From positions 1 through 17,397 of the forward strand of contig JBKQIP010000165.1 of the NCBI GenBank assembly GCA_052148295.1: 17,397 nt of DNA. Reading direction: 5' to 3'. The number at the start of each line of letters is the position of its first letter. Position 1 is the first letter of the stretch. Positions 5,811 to 12,881 of this stretch are shown one piece after another. The DNA is from Bog-473 sp052148295. Lineage in GTDB: Bacteria > Actinomycetota > Acidimicrobiia > Acidimicrobiales > RAAP-2. Both the position numbers and the translations under genes were made by a program. The notes beneath the pieces are model-generated. The model was not told where the DNA came from. It ran no database searches and saw nothing but the letters and a program-made list of their open reading frames with translations.

Positions 5811-6734
5811 TCAGTCGTCGCGGGCCAGGTGGCCGAGGAGCCCCAGCGCGCGCTCGCGCTCCTCGGCGGTCCCGACGATGGACGCCACGAAGTCGGTGGC
5901 GCCGGCCTGCGCCAGCCGCCCGATGGCGGCGACCACCTGCTCCTCGTCGCCCAGGAAGGCGATGTCCGAGGGGCGTTGCGCCCCCTCCTTCTCGAGCATG
6001 GCGGCGTAGGAGGGCAGGCTCGGGTAGATGGCCATGTCGCGGTCGATCCGCTCCTTGGCCGCCTCGACGTCGGCCGTGACGCACACCGGCAGGGAGACGC
6101 CGATGCGCGGCGCCGGTCGTCCCGCCGCCGCGGCGGCGGCCCGGATCGTCGGGGTGATGTGCGAGTCGATGGTGCGCGTGCCGGTCATCCAGGTGACGGT
6201 CCCGTCGGCCACGCGGCCCGCCAGCTTCAGCATGGTGGGGCCCAGGGCGGCCACCAGGACGGGGGGTGCGGTCGCCCCGGCCACATCGATGGGCTGGAAG
6301 GCGTGGGCGGTGACCCGCTCCCCCGTGGCGTCGACCGTCTCTCCCCGCAGCAGCGGCATGAGCGCCGCCAGGTACTCCTTCATGTAGCGGGCCGGATGGT
6401 CGAAGCTCAGGCCCCAGACGCCCTCGACCATCACCTGGTGGGAGAGGCCGATCCCGAGGAGGAGGCGGTTGTCGGTGGCCGCCTGGACGGTGAGGGCCTG
6501 CTGGGCCAGCATCATGGGGTGGCGGGGGTGGACGGGGACCACGCCGGTGCCGAGCCCGATGCCGGGCACCTGGGACCCGGCCACCGCCAGCAGGGTGAGC
6601 GCGTCGGGCCCGAAGATCTGGACGGCGAAGGCGTGGTCGAGGCCGGCGTCGGCGAAACGGCGCAGCTGGGCCACGGTGTCGGCCAGCGACCGGTCGACGG
6701 CGATCAGGCTTCCGATGCGGAGGGCTTTGGCCAT
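5811..6734 (-). CDS. LLM class flavin oxidoreductase, probably F420-dependent
   Basis: This 307-residue TIM-barrel luciferase-like protein resembles the F420-dependent LLM oxidoreductases common in mycobacteria and relatives; the MSMEG_4879-type subfamily is my best guess. RIGSLIAVDRSL opens the first strand. ADAGLDHAFAVQIFGPDALTLLA and PGIGLGTGVVPVHPRHPMMLAQQA form the usual second and third strand units. LLLGIGLSHQ is the cofactor-proximal strand, and PPVLVAALGPTMLKLAGRVADGTVTWM is the typical phosphate-binding region. Start ATG 6734 is supported by GAGGAG about 10 bases upstream on its strand. It stands alone, divergent from the purK transcript and convergent with the DsbA-like gene. F420 rather than FMN use is inferred from subfamily look; substrate unknown. 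Confidence 0.9.
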   Translation of the reverse strand: MAKALRIGSLIAVDRSLADTVAQLRRFADAGLDHAFAVQIFGPDALTLLAVAGSQVPGIGLGTGVVPVHPRHPMMLAQQALTVQAATDNRLLLGIGLSHQVMVEGVWGLSFDHPARYMKEYLAALMPLLRGETVDATGERVTAHAFQPIDVAGATAPPVLVAALGPTMLKLAGRVADGTVTWMTGTRTIDSHITPTIRAAAAAAGRPAPRIGVSLPVCVTADVEAAKERIDRDMAIYPSLPSYAAMLEKEGAQRPSDIAFLGDEEQVVAAIGRLAQAGATDFVASIVGTAEERERALGLLGHLARDD

Positions 6735-6753
6735 CGTCGATGATCTCCTCGCC

Positions 6754-6759
6754 TAAGGT
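6754..6759 (+). promoter_or_regulatory. Predicted -10 element (TAAGGT) before the purK transcript
   Basis: TAAGGT is followed by exactly 7 bases and a GTG (6767-6769), the same geometry as the mca promoter, which has the identical hexamer. The GTG is not in the purK frame. It opens a 12-codon reading frame ending at 6805. Confidence 0.5.
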
Positions 6760-6766
6760 GCCGGAG

Positions 6767-6805
6767 GTGTCCCGCCGACTGTCGACCTCGAGGCTAGCGA
6801 TCTGA
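6767..6805 (+). CDS. Possible leaderless 12-codon leader cistron before purK
   Basis: A GTG at the position where a leaderless transcript should begin reads VSRRLSTSRLAI and stops at TGA 6803-6805. That stop overlaps a CTG (6802) in the purK frame as CTGA. It may be a coupling leader peptide. Equally, this could be the true first part of purK separated from it by a one-base sequence error. No homology is expected for so short a peptide. Confidence 0.3.
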   Translation: MSRRLSTSRLAI

Positions 6806-7968
6806 GCGCCCACCACGTCGGGGTCGTCGGAGGGGGACAGCTGGCGCGGATGGCGGGAGAGGCGGCCAGCGCCCTCGGGCTGTCCATGGCCGTGCTGGCC
6901 GCCCGCCCCGACGACGCCGCCTGCGGGGTCGCCGCCGAGACCGTCCTCGGTTCGCCGCTGGTCGAGGCCGATCTGCGTGCCCTCGCCGCACGCTGTGGGG
7001 TGGTCACCTTCGACCACGAGCTGGTCGACCTGTCGGTGGTGCGGTCCCTGGCCGACGACGGCGTGGTCTTCCGGCCCGGTCTGGCCACGCTGCAGGTGGC
7101 CGTGGACAAGGCCCACATGCGCCGGGTCCTGGTGCGGGCCGGCATCGCGGTGCCGGCGCACACCGTGGTGGATCCCGGTGCCGTCGAGGAGATCGGCGCC
7201 TTCGCCGCGGCGCACGGCTGGCCCATCGTCGTCAAGGCGACGCGGGGGGGCTACGACGGCCGGGGCGTCTGGACGGTCCACGACCCGGCCGAGCTGGCAG
7301 CGGTCCTGGGGACGCTCACCGCCGGCGTGCTGGTCGAGGAGCGGGTGCGCCTCGACGCCGAGGTGGCCGTCCTGGTGGCCCGGCGACCCTCGGGGGAGGC
7401 CGTGGCGTGGCCCGCTGTGGAGACGGCGCAGGTCGGAGGGGTGTGCCGGGAGGTCCTGGTCCCCGGGTGCCTGCCCGCGGCGGTGCTGCGGGAGGCCCTT
7501 GACCTGGGGCGACGGGTGGCCGAGGTCGTCGACGCCGTCGGCGTGCTGGCCGTGGAGCTCTTCTGGTCCGACGGCCGGCTGCTGGTCAACGAGATCGCGG
7601 CCCGACCCCACAATTCGGGCCACTGGACCATGGAGGGGGCGGTGACGTCGCAGTTCGAGAACCACATGCGCGCCGTGCTGGACCTGCCCCTGGGCGCCAC
7701 CGCGCCGCAGCATCCCCAGGTGGCCAGCGTCAACATCTTCGGCGGTGCGGCCGGCGAGGATCCGCTCGCCCTCCTGCCCCGGGGCCTGGCCGTGACGGGG
7801 GCCCACGTCCACCTGTATGGCAAAGAAGGCCGGCCAGGACGCAAACTGGGGCACGTGACGGTCTGTGGAGACGACGCCGACGACGTGCGCCGCCGGGCCT
7901 GGACGGCCGCGCTGGCCATGGGGACGCCGCGGCCGGCCGGCCTCCGCCTGCCCGAGGGTGTGGCGTAG
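6802..7968 (+). CDS. purK: N5-carboxyaminoimidazole ribonucleotide synthetase (PurK)
   Basis: PurK carboxylates AIR to N5-CAIR using ATP and bicarbonate in purine synthesis. The N-terminal dinucleotide-type fold VGVVGGGQLARMAGEAA is complete. The ATP-grasp region follows: WPIVVKATRGGYDGRGVW, then VLVEERV and VAVLVARR, the metal-binding VNEIAARPHNSGHWTMEGA, and SQFENHMRAVLDLPLG, all diagnostic of PurK. The first ATG in frame (6850) is inside the N-terminal motif and cannot be the start. The frame is open back to 6757 without ATG, GTG or TTG. CTG 6802 gives an N-terminus of normal length (MSAHHVGVVGGGQ, 388 residues) and overlaps a leader stop as CTGA; a one-base loss near 6800 is the alternative. 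The TAG stop shares its G with the purE GTG start. Confidence 0.93.
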   Translation: MSAHHVGVVGGGQLARMAGEAASALGLSMAVLAARPDDAACGVAAETVLGSPLVEADLRALAARCGVVTFDHELVDLSVVRSLADDGVVFRPGLATLQVAVDKAHMRRVLVRAGIAVPAHTVVDPGAVEEIGAFAAAHGWPIVVKATRGGYDGRGVWTVHDPAELAAVLGTLTAGVLVEERVRLDAEVAVLVARRPSGEAVAWPAVETAQVGGVCREVLVPGCLPAAVLREALDLGRRVAEVVDAVGVLAVELFWSDGRLLVNEIAARPHNSGHWTMEGAVTSQFENHMRAVLDLPLGATAPQHPQVASVNIFGGAAGEDPLALLPRGLAVTGAHVHLYGKEGRPGRKLGHVTVCGDDADDVRRRAWTAALAMGTPRPAGLRLPEGVA

Positions 7969-8501
7969 TGGCCGCCGCCCCGCCGGTGGTGGCCGTGGTC
8001 ATGGGCAGCGCGTCGGACCTCGAGGTCATGCAGGGCGCCGTGGACGTGCTGGTGCAGTTCGGCCTGCCCCACCAGGTCCGGGTGGTGTCGGCCCATCGCA
8101 CCCCCGACGACATGCTCGCCTTCGGGCACGCCGCGGCCGGGCGGGGCCTCAAGGTCATCATCGCCGGCGCCGGGGGGGCGGCCCACCTGCCCGGGATGCT
8201 GGCCTCGGTCACCCCCCTGCCGGTGATCGGCGTCCCGGTCGCCCTGTCCCACCTCGACGGGCTCGACTCTCTGCTCTCCATCGTCCAGATGCCGCGGGGG
8301 GTGCCGGTGGCCACCGTCGCCGTCAACGGCGCCCGCAATGCCGGCCTGCTGGCGGTGCGCATGCTCGCCCTGGGCGACCAGGCGCTCACCGCCGCCATGG
8401 AGGCGTTCCAGGCCGACCTGGCCGCGTCCGCCCGGGCGCACGACGCCGAGGTGGCGGGAGGCGCGAGCGGAGCCGGGTCCGGAGCGGAGCGCCATGAGTG
8501 A
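7968..8501 (+). CDS. purE: N5-carboxyaminoimidazole ribonucleotide mutase (PurE class I)
   Basis: PurE moves the carboxyl group of N5-CAIR to carbon 4, giving CAIR, the step after PurK. The class I signatures are intact: GSASD (13-17), SAHRTP (41-46, with the catalytic His43), AGAGGAAHLPGM (66-77) and SIVQMPRGVPVATVAV near 104-119, then NAGLLAVRML. The length of 177 residues is a little above the usual 160-170 because of a low-complexity Ala/Gly/Ser tail (about 155-177). The GTG start at 7968 overlaps the purK stop by one base, so the pair is co-translated. The stop overlaps the ChbG/YdjC start by 8 bases (ATGAGTGA). Confidence 0.97.
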   Translation: MAAAPPVVAVVMGSASDLEVMQGAVDVLVQFGLPHQVRVVSAHRTPDDMLAFGHAAAGRGLKVIIAGAGGAAHLPGMLASVTPLPVIGVPVALSHLDGLDSLLSIVQMPRGVPVATVAVNGARNAGLLAVRMLALGDQALTAAMEAFQADLAASARAHDAEVAGGASGAGSGAERHE

Positions 8502-9339
8502 CCCGACGCTGGCCCAGCGCCTCGGGTACGCCGCGGACGCCAAGCTGGTCATCATCAACGCGGACGACCTGGGCTCGTGCCACTCCGCCAACGTCGGGGT
8601 CTTCGAGTGCCTGCGCACCGGCCTGGTCACCAGCGCCACCCTGATGGTGCCCTGCCCGTGGGCCCGGGAGGCCTCGAGCCGGTATCGAGGGGAGGACGTC
8701 GGCGTCCACCTGACGGTCAACGCCGAATACGAGCTCTACCGGTGGGGCCCCATCACCCACGCCCCCTCGCTGCTGGGCGGCGACGGGGGGTTCCCGCGCA
8801 CCATGCAGGACGTCTGGGACCATGCCGACCTCGACGAGGTCCGCCGCGAGTGCCGGGCCCAGATCGAGCGGGCCATCCTGTGGGGCTTCGACGTGAGCCA
8901 CCTCGATTCGCACATGGGGGCCCTGCAGCTCCGGCCCGAATTCTTCGACGTCTACCTCGACATGGCCCTCGAGTTCGGGCTCCCGCTGCGGATGGTCGGT
9001 CCCGGCATGGAGGGCGTCCTCGGCTTCCCGGCCCGGGCCGTGGCCGCCGAGGCCGGCGCCGTCTTCACCGATCACATGCGCTTCGTCCCCGGCGTGGGCT
9101 CCCGCCAGATGTTCGAGGCGGACCTGGCCGCGTTGCGCCCCGGGGTGACCGAGCTGCACCTGCACCCCGCCGTCGACAGCGCCGAACTGCGGTCGCTGGC
9201 CACCGACGACTGGGCGGCCCGGGTCGACGACCATCGCATGATCTGCTCGGAGGCCTGGGTCGGTCAGGCCCTCGAGGCTGCGGGCGCCACCCTCATCGGG
9301 TTCCGGCCCCTGCGCGAACTGGCCCGCGCCGGGGGCTGA
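8494..9339 (+). CDS. ChbG/HpnK (YdjC) family carbohydrate deacetylase
   Basis: This 281-residue protein of the YdjC superfamily covers metal-dependent deacetylases that remove N-acetyl groups from chito-oligosaccharides (ChbG) or hopanoid glycans (HpnK). The metal and catalytic residues are in place: NADDLG (22-27, Asp24/Asp25), VGVHLTV with His72, SHLDSHMG with His136 and His140, and TELHLHPAVDS near the C-terminal third. Start ATG 8494 is preceded by GGAGCGGAG and overlaps the purE stop by 8 bases. Starting further upstream would read into a purE shadow. Placement in a purine operon is odd for the family and may reflect chance joining rather than a shared pathway. The actual sugar is unknown. 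Confidence 0.92.
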   Translation: MSDPTLAQRLGYAADAKLVIINADDLGSCHSANVGVFECLRTGLVTSATLMVPCPWAREASSRYRGEDVGVHLTVNAEYELYRWGPITHAPSLLGGDGGFPRTMQDVWDHADLDEVRRECRAQIERAILWGFDVSHLDSHMGALQLRPEFFDVYLDMALEFGLPLRMVGPGMEGVLGFPARAVAAEAGAVFTDHMRFVPGVGSRQMFEADLAALRPGVTELHLHPAVDSAELRSLATDDWAARVDDHRMICSEAWVGQALEAAGATLIGFRPLRELARAGG

Positions 9340-9343
9340 TCCG

Positions 9344-9967
9344 GTGCCCGAGACAACGCTGCACGGGGTGACGTTGCTCTCGAAGGCACGGAGCAGGAAG
9401 GCCGAGGTCTTCGAGCTCGGCGTCTCCACGGCGGGCATAGAGGTGCGCCGATCGGGCCAGGAACCGCGACTGCTGAGCTGGGACCGCATCGCCACCTGGG
9501 ACATCGAGCAGCGACGACGAGGCGTCGTGCTCGAGTTGCGGGGCGGAGGCTCGGTCACGCCGCTGCTGGTCCCGGACTGGACGGTCGAAGACCTCGATCG
9601 TCTGCTGTGCGACGTGACGGCGCATCTGGCCCGGACGACGCCCCTCCCCGAGGAGGACCCCGATCTCGTGCTGCCCGCCTCGGCGCCCGACGCGCCGTGC
9701 GGGTCGCCCCCACCCCCACTGGATCTCGATCTGCCCGCTCCGCCACCGATGGCCGTGCCGGACCTCTTGCTGGACGACTTGCCCGACCCGGCCGGGTCCG
9801 GGTCCGGGTCCGGGGCCGGGACCGGGGCCGGGACGGGAACCGGCGCCTGGGCCGCCCCGGAGATGGACCTCGATCTACCCGCTCCCCCGCCGGGCCCGGA
9901 GGAGTCGCACCCGGACATGGAGCTCTCGCTCGGGCCACCCCCGCCCGCCGAGGAGGGGGGGACGTAG
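9344..9967 (+). CDS. Unknown protein: compact N-terminal domain plus Pro/Gly/Ala-rich tail
   Basis: No named family is recognised. Residues 1-96 look folded and beta-rich: KAEVFELGVSTAGIEVRR, EPRLLSWDRIATWDIE, GVVLELRGGGSVTPLLV, then a helix TVEDLDRLLCDVTAHL. The order of strands ending in a helix is reminiscent of PH-like domains, and that is an inference. Residues 97-207 are disordered-looking. They hold related short motifs, PDLVLPASAP (106-115), LDLDLPAPPP (126-135), MDLDLPAPPP (174-183) and MELSLGPPPP (192-201), interrupted by a Gly-Ser/Thr-Ala run (about 151-168) made by a 6-bp repeat. Start GTG 9344 lies 4 bases after the deacetylase stop. A one-pass membrane protein follows after 3 bases, so the two probably work together at the membrane. 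Confidence 0.75.
   Translation: MPETTLHGVTLLSKARSRKAEVFELGVSTAGIEVRRSGQEPRLLSWDRIATWDIEQRRRGVVLELRGGGSVTPLLVPDWTVEDLDRLLCDVTAHLARTTPLPEEDPDLVLPASAPDAPCGSPPPPLDLDLPAPPPMAVPDLLLDDLPDPAGSGSGSGAGTGAGTGTGAWAAPEMDLDLPAPPPGPEESHPDMELSLGPPPPAEEGGT
9790..9843 (+). repeat. 6-bp minisatellite (gtccgg type) inside the unknown gene
   Basis: Nine consecutive hexamers read ggccgg, gtccgg three times, ggccgg, gaccgg, ggccgg, gacggg and aaccgg. They encode the Gly-Ser then Gly-Ala/Thr linker of the tail protein. Because the unit is two codons, copy-number change would keep the frame. Confidence 0.85.
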
Positions 9968-9970
9968 GGA

Positions 9971-10159
9971 GTGCCCGAAGCTCGGACGCGGCACCGGCCG
10001 CGGCAGCGGTGGCAATGGCGGTCGTGGTCCGGGCACCGGCCGTCGGCTCAGAAGGTGCTGACCGTGGTCCTCCTCGCCCTCTTCGCCGTCGCCGTGGCGC
10101 TGGTGCTGGCCCAGAGCGCCGGGGTGGTCCACATCGGCTTCTTGGGCCCCGTGGCGTGA
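9971..10159 (+). CDS. Small one-pass membrane protein
   Basis: This 62-residue predicted protein starts at GTG 9971 with a purine-rich stretch (GAGGGGGG...AGGGA) upstream. Residues 1-28 are highly basic with several Arg and Trp residues. Residues 29-47 (VLTVVLLALFAVAVALVLA) form one clear transmembrane helix, and a short tail QSAGVVHIGFLGPVA follows. By the positive-inside rule the basic N-terminus should stay in the cytoplasm. It is the last gene of the purK-led run, 3 bases after the tail protein. The sharp basic/hydrophobic split supports a real gene, though it is short and of no recognised family. Confidence 0.65.
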   Translation: MPEARTRHRPRQRWQWRSWSGHRPSAQKVLTVVLLALFAVAVALVLAQSAGVVHIGFLGPVA

Positions 10160-10173
10160 ACGGCGCCGCCCGG

Positions 10174-11034
10174 TCAGCCGCGCACGCCGGCGAAGAGATC
10201 GTCCTCGGTGACGTCGGTCCCCCCGACGCGGCTGCGGGCCAGCCGGAACTGGTCCACCGGATGGATGTCGCGCAGGACCTCGGGCGGCAGCCCGAACCAG
10301 AACGACGATGTGGGGTCGACCTGGGTGGCGTGCGCCTTCAGGGCGTTGCCCCGCACGTCGGCGAAGCCCTCGATGTCGACGGAGGTCGTGTAGGGCTCCG
10401 CCCGGGTCAGCCGGGCCAACCACTTGTCGTCGAAGGGTGACTTCAGGCCCAGCTCGACGAACTTGGCGTGGATCTGCCGGAAGCGCTCGGCCGGCCAGAC
10501 CGAGTAGTAGAGCTTCAGGGGGGTGAACGGCGCCCCGGCGCCCGGGAACCGGTCGGGATCACCGGCGGCGTCGAAGGCCACCATGGAGATCTCGTGCACC
10601 CGGAGGTGGTCGGGATGGGGGTACTCGGTCTGCTCGTCGGGGTAGGTGAGGAGGACCTGGGGGCGCTCCCGCCGGATCACCGTCACCAGGCGCTCGACCG
10701 CCTCGTCCAGAGGGGCCTGGGCGAAGGAGTCCGGGCGGGCGTTGGCCTCGGAGTCGGGCATGCCCGAGTCGCGGTAGCCCAGCATGACGGTCTCGTCGTA
10801 CCCGATGATGTCGGTGGCGGCCTTGAGCTCGGCCAAGCGGACCCGGGCGATGTCGGCCCGCACCTCGGGGGTGTCCATGGCCGGGTTGAGGATGTCCCCC
10901 TCCTCTCCCCCGGTGCAGCACACCAGCACCGTGCGCACGCCCTGGGCGTGGTAGCGGGCCACCGTGCTGGCCCCCTTGGAGGACTCGTCGTCGGGGTGCG
11001 CATGCACCGAGAGCAGGCAGAGGGGCTCAGGCAC
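10174..11034 (-). CDS. mca: Mycothiol S-conjugate amidase (Mca), LmbE-like zinc amidase
   Basis: Mca cleaves mycothiol S-conjugates of toxic electrophiles, releasing a mercapturic acid and GlcN-Ins. This 286-residue protein has the zinc site AHPDDE (His13, Asp16) and HPDHLRVH (His143), plus the strongly Mca-like stretches SSKGASTVARYHAQGVRTVL, CCTGGEEGDILNPAMD, EVRADIARVR, VMLGYRDSGMPDSE and LLTYPDEQTEYPHPDH. These favour Mca over its paralogue MshB, which makes GlcN-Ins; MshB remains a weaker alternative. Its length matches mycobacterial Mca. The start is GTG 11034, and a TAAGGT hexamer 7 bases upstream predicts a leaderless mRNA. It is divergent from pspA with only 77 bases between. Its presence implies a mycothiol-making actinobacterium. 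Confidence 0.93.
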   Translation of the reverse strand: MPEPLCLLSVHAHPDDESSKGASTVARYHAQGVRTVLVCCTGGEEGDILNPAMDTPEVRADIARVRLAELKAATDIIGYDETVMLGYRDSGMPDSEANARPDSFAQAPLDEAVERLVTVIRRERPQVLLTYPDEQTEYPHPDHLRVHEISMVAFDAAGDPDRFPGAGAPFTPLKLYYSVWPAERFRQIHAKFVELGLKSPFDDKWLARLTRAEPYTTSVDIEGFADVRGNALKAHATQVDPTSSFWFGLPPEVLRDIHPVDQFRLARSRVGGTDVTEDDLFAGVRG

Positions 11035-11041
11035 GGCGCCG

Positions 11042-11047
11042 ACCTTA
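11042..11047 (-). promoter_or_regulatory. Predicted -10 element (TAAGGT on minus strand) of mca
   Basis: TAAGGT on the minus strand is followed by CGGCGCC (7 bases) and the mca GTG. No Shine-Dalgarno sequence is seen. Spacing predicts a transcript starting at or next to the start codon. Confidence 0.55.
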
Positions 11048-11098
11048 GCGGCGGCAGCCGGGGGCCCGGCCCGTTGCCCCCCTTGCTGCGCTGGGCCT

Positions 11099-11104
11099 TA
11101 TGCT
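11099..11104 (+). promoter_or_regulatory. Predicted -10 element (TATGCT) of the pspA operon
   Basis: TATGCT is followed by cgttcct (7 bases) and ATG 11112. TTGCCC at 11074-11079 could be a weak -35 with a 19-base spacer. An upstream in-frame ATG at 11100 lies inside this hexamer and is therefore unlikely to be translated. Confidence 0.5.
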
Positions 11105-11111
11105 CGTTCCT

Positions 11112-11906
11112 ATGGCAGGCACCTTCAAACGCATCGGCTCCATCTTCCAGGCCAAGGCGAACAAGGTGCTGGACAAGGCGGAAGACCCCCGGGAGACCCT
11201 CGACCTCTCCTACGAGAAGCAGCTGCAGCAGCTGCAGAAGGTCCGGCGGAGCGTGGCCGACGTGGCCACCGCCCGTAAGCGGATCGAGCTGCAGGCACAG
11301 GGATTGCAGAAGCAGGCCGACAAGCTCCAGAACCAGGCCAAGGCGGCTCTGCAGCAGAACAACGAGGACCTGGCCCGCGAGGCCCTGTCCCGGCGCGCCG
11401 CCCTGGGCGAGGAGCTGGCCGAGCTCAAGACGCAGCACGACCAGATCAGCGAGCAGGAGCAGAAGCTGATCGACACCTCCCAGCAGCTGCAGGCCCGGGT
11501 CGAGCAGTTCCGCACCCGCAAGGAGACGCTCAAGGCCAGCTACACCGCCGCCGAGGCCCAGACCAAGGTGGGCGAGGCCGTCTCGGGGATCTCGGACTCC
11601 ATGGGGAGCTCCGCCCAGACCATGCAGCGGGCCCAGGACAAGATCGCCGGCATGCAGGCGCGGGCGGGTGCCATCGACGAGCTCCTGGCGTCGGGCGCCC
11701 TGACCGATCTCAACACGCCGGTCGACGACATTCAGAAGGAGTTGGACAAGGTGACTGCGACCTCGCAGGTCGACAACGAGCTGGCCGCCCTCAAGGCCGA
11801 GATGGGGCCGGGCGCTCAGCCGACGGCCGCCCTGCCGGCCGCGGACGACGCCGAGAGCGGCGCGATCGAGACGCCAGAGATCGAGACGGAAGGAGGCGCG
11901 GTCTGA
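11112..11906 (+). CDS. pspA: PspA/IM30 family envelope-stress protein
   Basis: PspA/IM30/ESCRT-III-type proteins assemble into coats on the inner membrane and protect it under stress. This 264-residue protein starts with the amphipathic membrane helix FKRIGSIFQAKANKVLDKAEDP. Long coiled-coil helices follow (about 28-150), rich in Gln, Glu and Lys, as in LSYEKQLQQLQKVRRSVADV and LSRRAALGEELAELKTQHDQ. Another helix with MQRAQDKIAGMQARAGAIDEL comes next, and an acidic Ala/Pro tail (about 233-264). The length is near that of actinobacterial PspA/RsmP-type proteins. ATG 11112 fits the leaderless promoter. The stop overlaps the htpX start by one base. It forms an operon with htpX and pspAB. No PspF, PspB or PspC is present. 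Confidence 0.94.
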   Translation: MAGTFKRIGSIFQAKANKVLDKAEDPRETLDLSYEKQLQQLQKVRRSVADVATARKRIELQAQGLQKQADKLQNQAKAALQQNNEDLAREALSRRAALGEELAELKTQHDQISEQEQKLIDTSQQLQARVEQFRTRKETLKASYTAAEAQTKVGEAVSGISDSMGSSAQTMQRAQDKIAGMQARAGAIDELLASGALTDLNTPVDDIQKELDKVTATSQVDNELAALKAEMGPGAQPTAALPAADDAESGAIETPEIETEGGAV

Positions 11907-12865
11907 TGGCCCTGGCCCACAACATCAAGCCCGATCGCGGCCTGACCACGCGCATGTTGATGACGGGGTTCTTCCTCGTCGTGCTCTATGCGGTGCTCAT
12001 CGGCGTGCTCTTCATCTTCCTCAAGAGCCTGGTCCTGATTTTGGTCATCGCCTTCGGCCTCCTGTTCTGCCAGTACTTCTTCAGCGACAAGATCGCCATG
12101 TTCGCCATGCACGCCAAGGAGGTCACGCCGGAGCAGGCACCCGAGCTGCACGGGGTGATCGACCGGCTCTGCGCGCTGGCCGACATGCCCAAGCCGCGCG
12201 TCGCCATTGCGCAGACCGACGTGCCCAATGCCTTCGCCACCGGGCGCAGCCCCAAGGCCGCCGTGGTGTGCGCCACCACGGGACTGTTGCGACGGCTCGA
12301 CGAGCCCGAGATCGAAGCCGTGCTGGCGCACGAGATCTCTCATGTGTCCCACCGCGACGTGGCGGTCATGACGATCGCCAGCGGACTGGGCATGATCGCC
12401 GGGCTGCTGACCCGGGTGATGTTCTACTCGGAGATCTTCGGCGGCGGCCGCGGCGGCGGCCGCAACAACAGCGGTGGGCAACTCGTCCTGATCGAGATGA
12501 TCGTCATGCTGGTGTCGGTGGTGGTGTACTTCGTGAGCTTCCTGCTGACCATGGCGCTCTCGCGCTACCGCGAGCTGGCGGCGGACCGGTCCGGTGCGAT
12601 CCTGATCGGGCGGCCCTCACAGCTCGCCTCGGCGCTGGTCAAGATCAGCGGCGAGATGGGGCGCATACCGACCAAGGACCTCCGGGCCGCCGAGCCCTTC
12701 AACGCCTTCTTCTTCGTGCCGGCGGTGAATCAGGCGACCCAGTCCCAGGACCCGGGGGGCCAGGGGGGCTTCAGCTTCGGCGCCCTCTTCCGCACCCACC
12801 CCACCCTCGAGCGCCGCTTGGCGCAGTTGTCCGAGTTGCAGCAACAGCTCGGCCAGGCCAGCTGA
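11906..12865 (+). CDS. htpX: HtpX-like M48 family membrane zinc protease
   Basis: HtpX is a membrane zinc metalloprotease that degrades misfolded membrane proteins. The 319 residues show two N-terminal transmembrane helices (about 17-39 and 41-60). The zinc motif HEISH is at 142-146, and the third ligand Glu224 is in RELAADR. Hydrophobic segments lie near 152-174 and 194-218. A Gly/Arg/Asn-rich loop (GGGRGGGRNNSGG, about 180-192) sits between them. The C-terminal THPTLERRLAQL is typical for the family. It lies between pspA (one-base overlap) and pspAB (16-base gap), a known actinobacterial order, so proteolysis is probably linked to PspA-sensed stress. Confidence 0.96.
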   Translation: MALAHNIKPDRGLTTRMLMTGFFLVVLYAVLIGVLFIFLKSLVLILVIAFGLLFCQYFFSDKIAMFAMHAKEVTPEQAPELHGVIDRLCALADMPKPRVAIAQTDVPNAFATGRSPKAAVVCATTGLLRRLDEPEIEAVLAHEISHVSHRDVAVMTIASGLGMIAGLLTRVMFYSEIFGGGRGGGRNNSGGQLVLIEMIVMLVSVVVYFVSFLLTMALSRYRELAADRSGAILIGRPSQLASALVKISGEMGRIPTKDLRAAEPFNAFFFVPAVNQATQSQDPGGQGGFSFGALFRTHPTLERRLAQLSELQQQLGQAS

Positions 12866-12881
12866 TCCTCCAGCGCACGAC

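Noticed and set aside
5176..7854. An 892-codon open frame on the minus strand
   Set aside because: It runs antisense through DsbA-like, LLM and purK genes, has low-complexity His/Arg/Gly-rich sequence and no domain; it is a GC-driven shadow.
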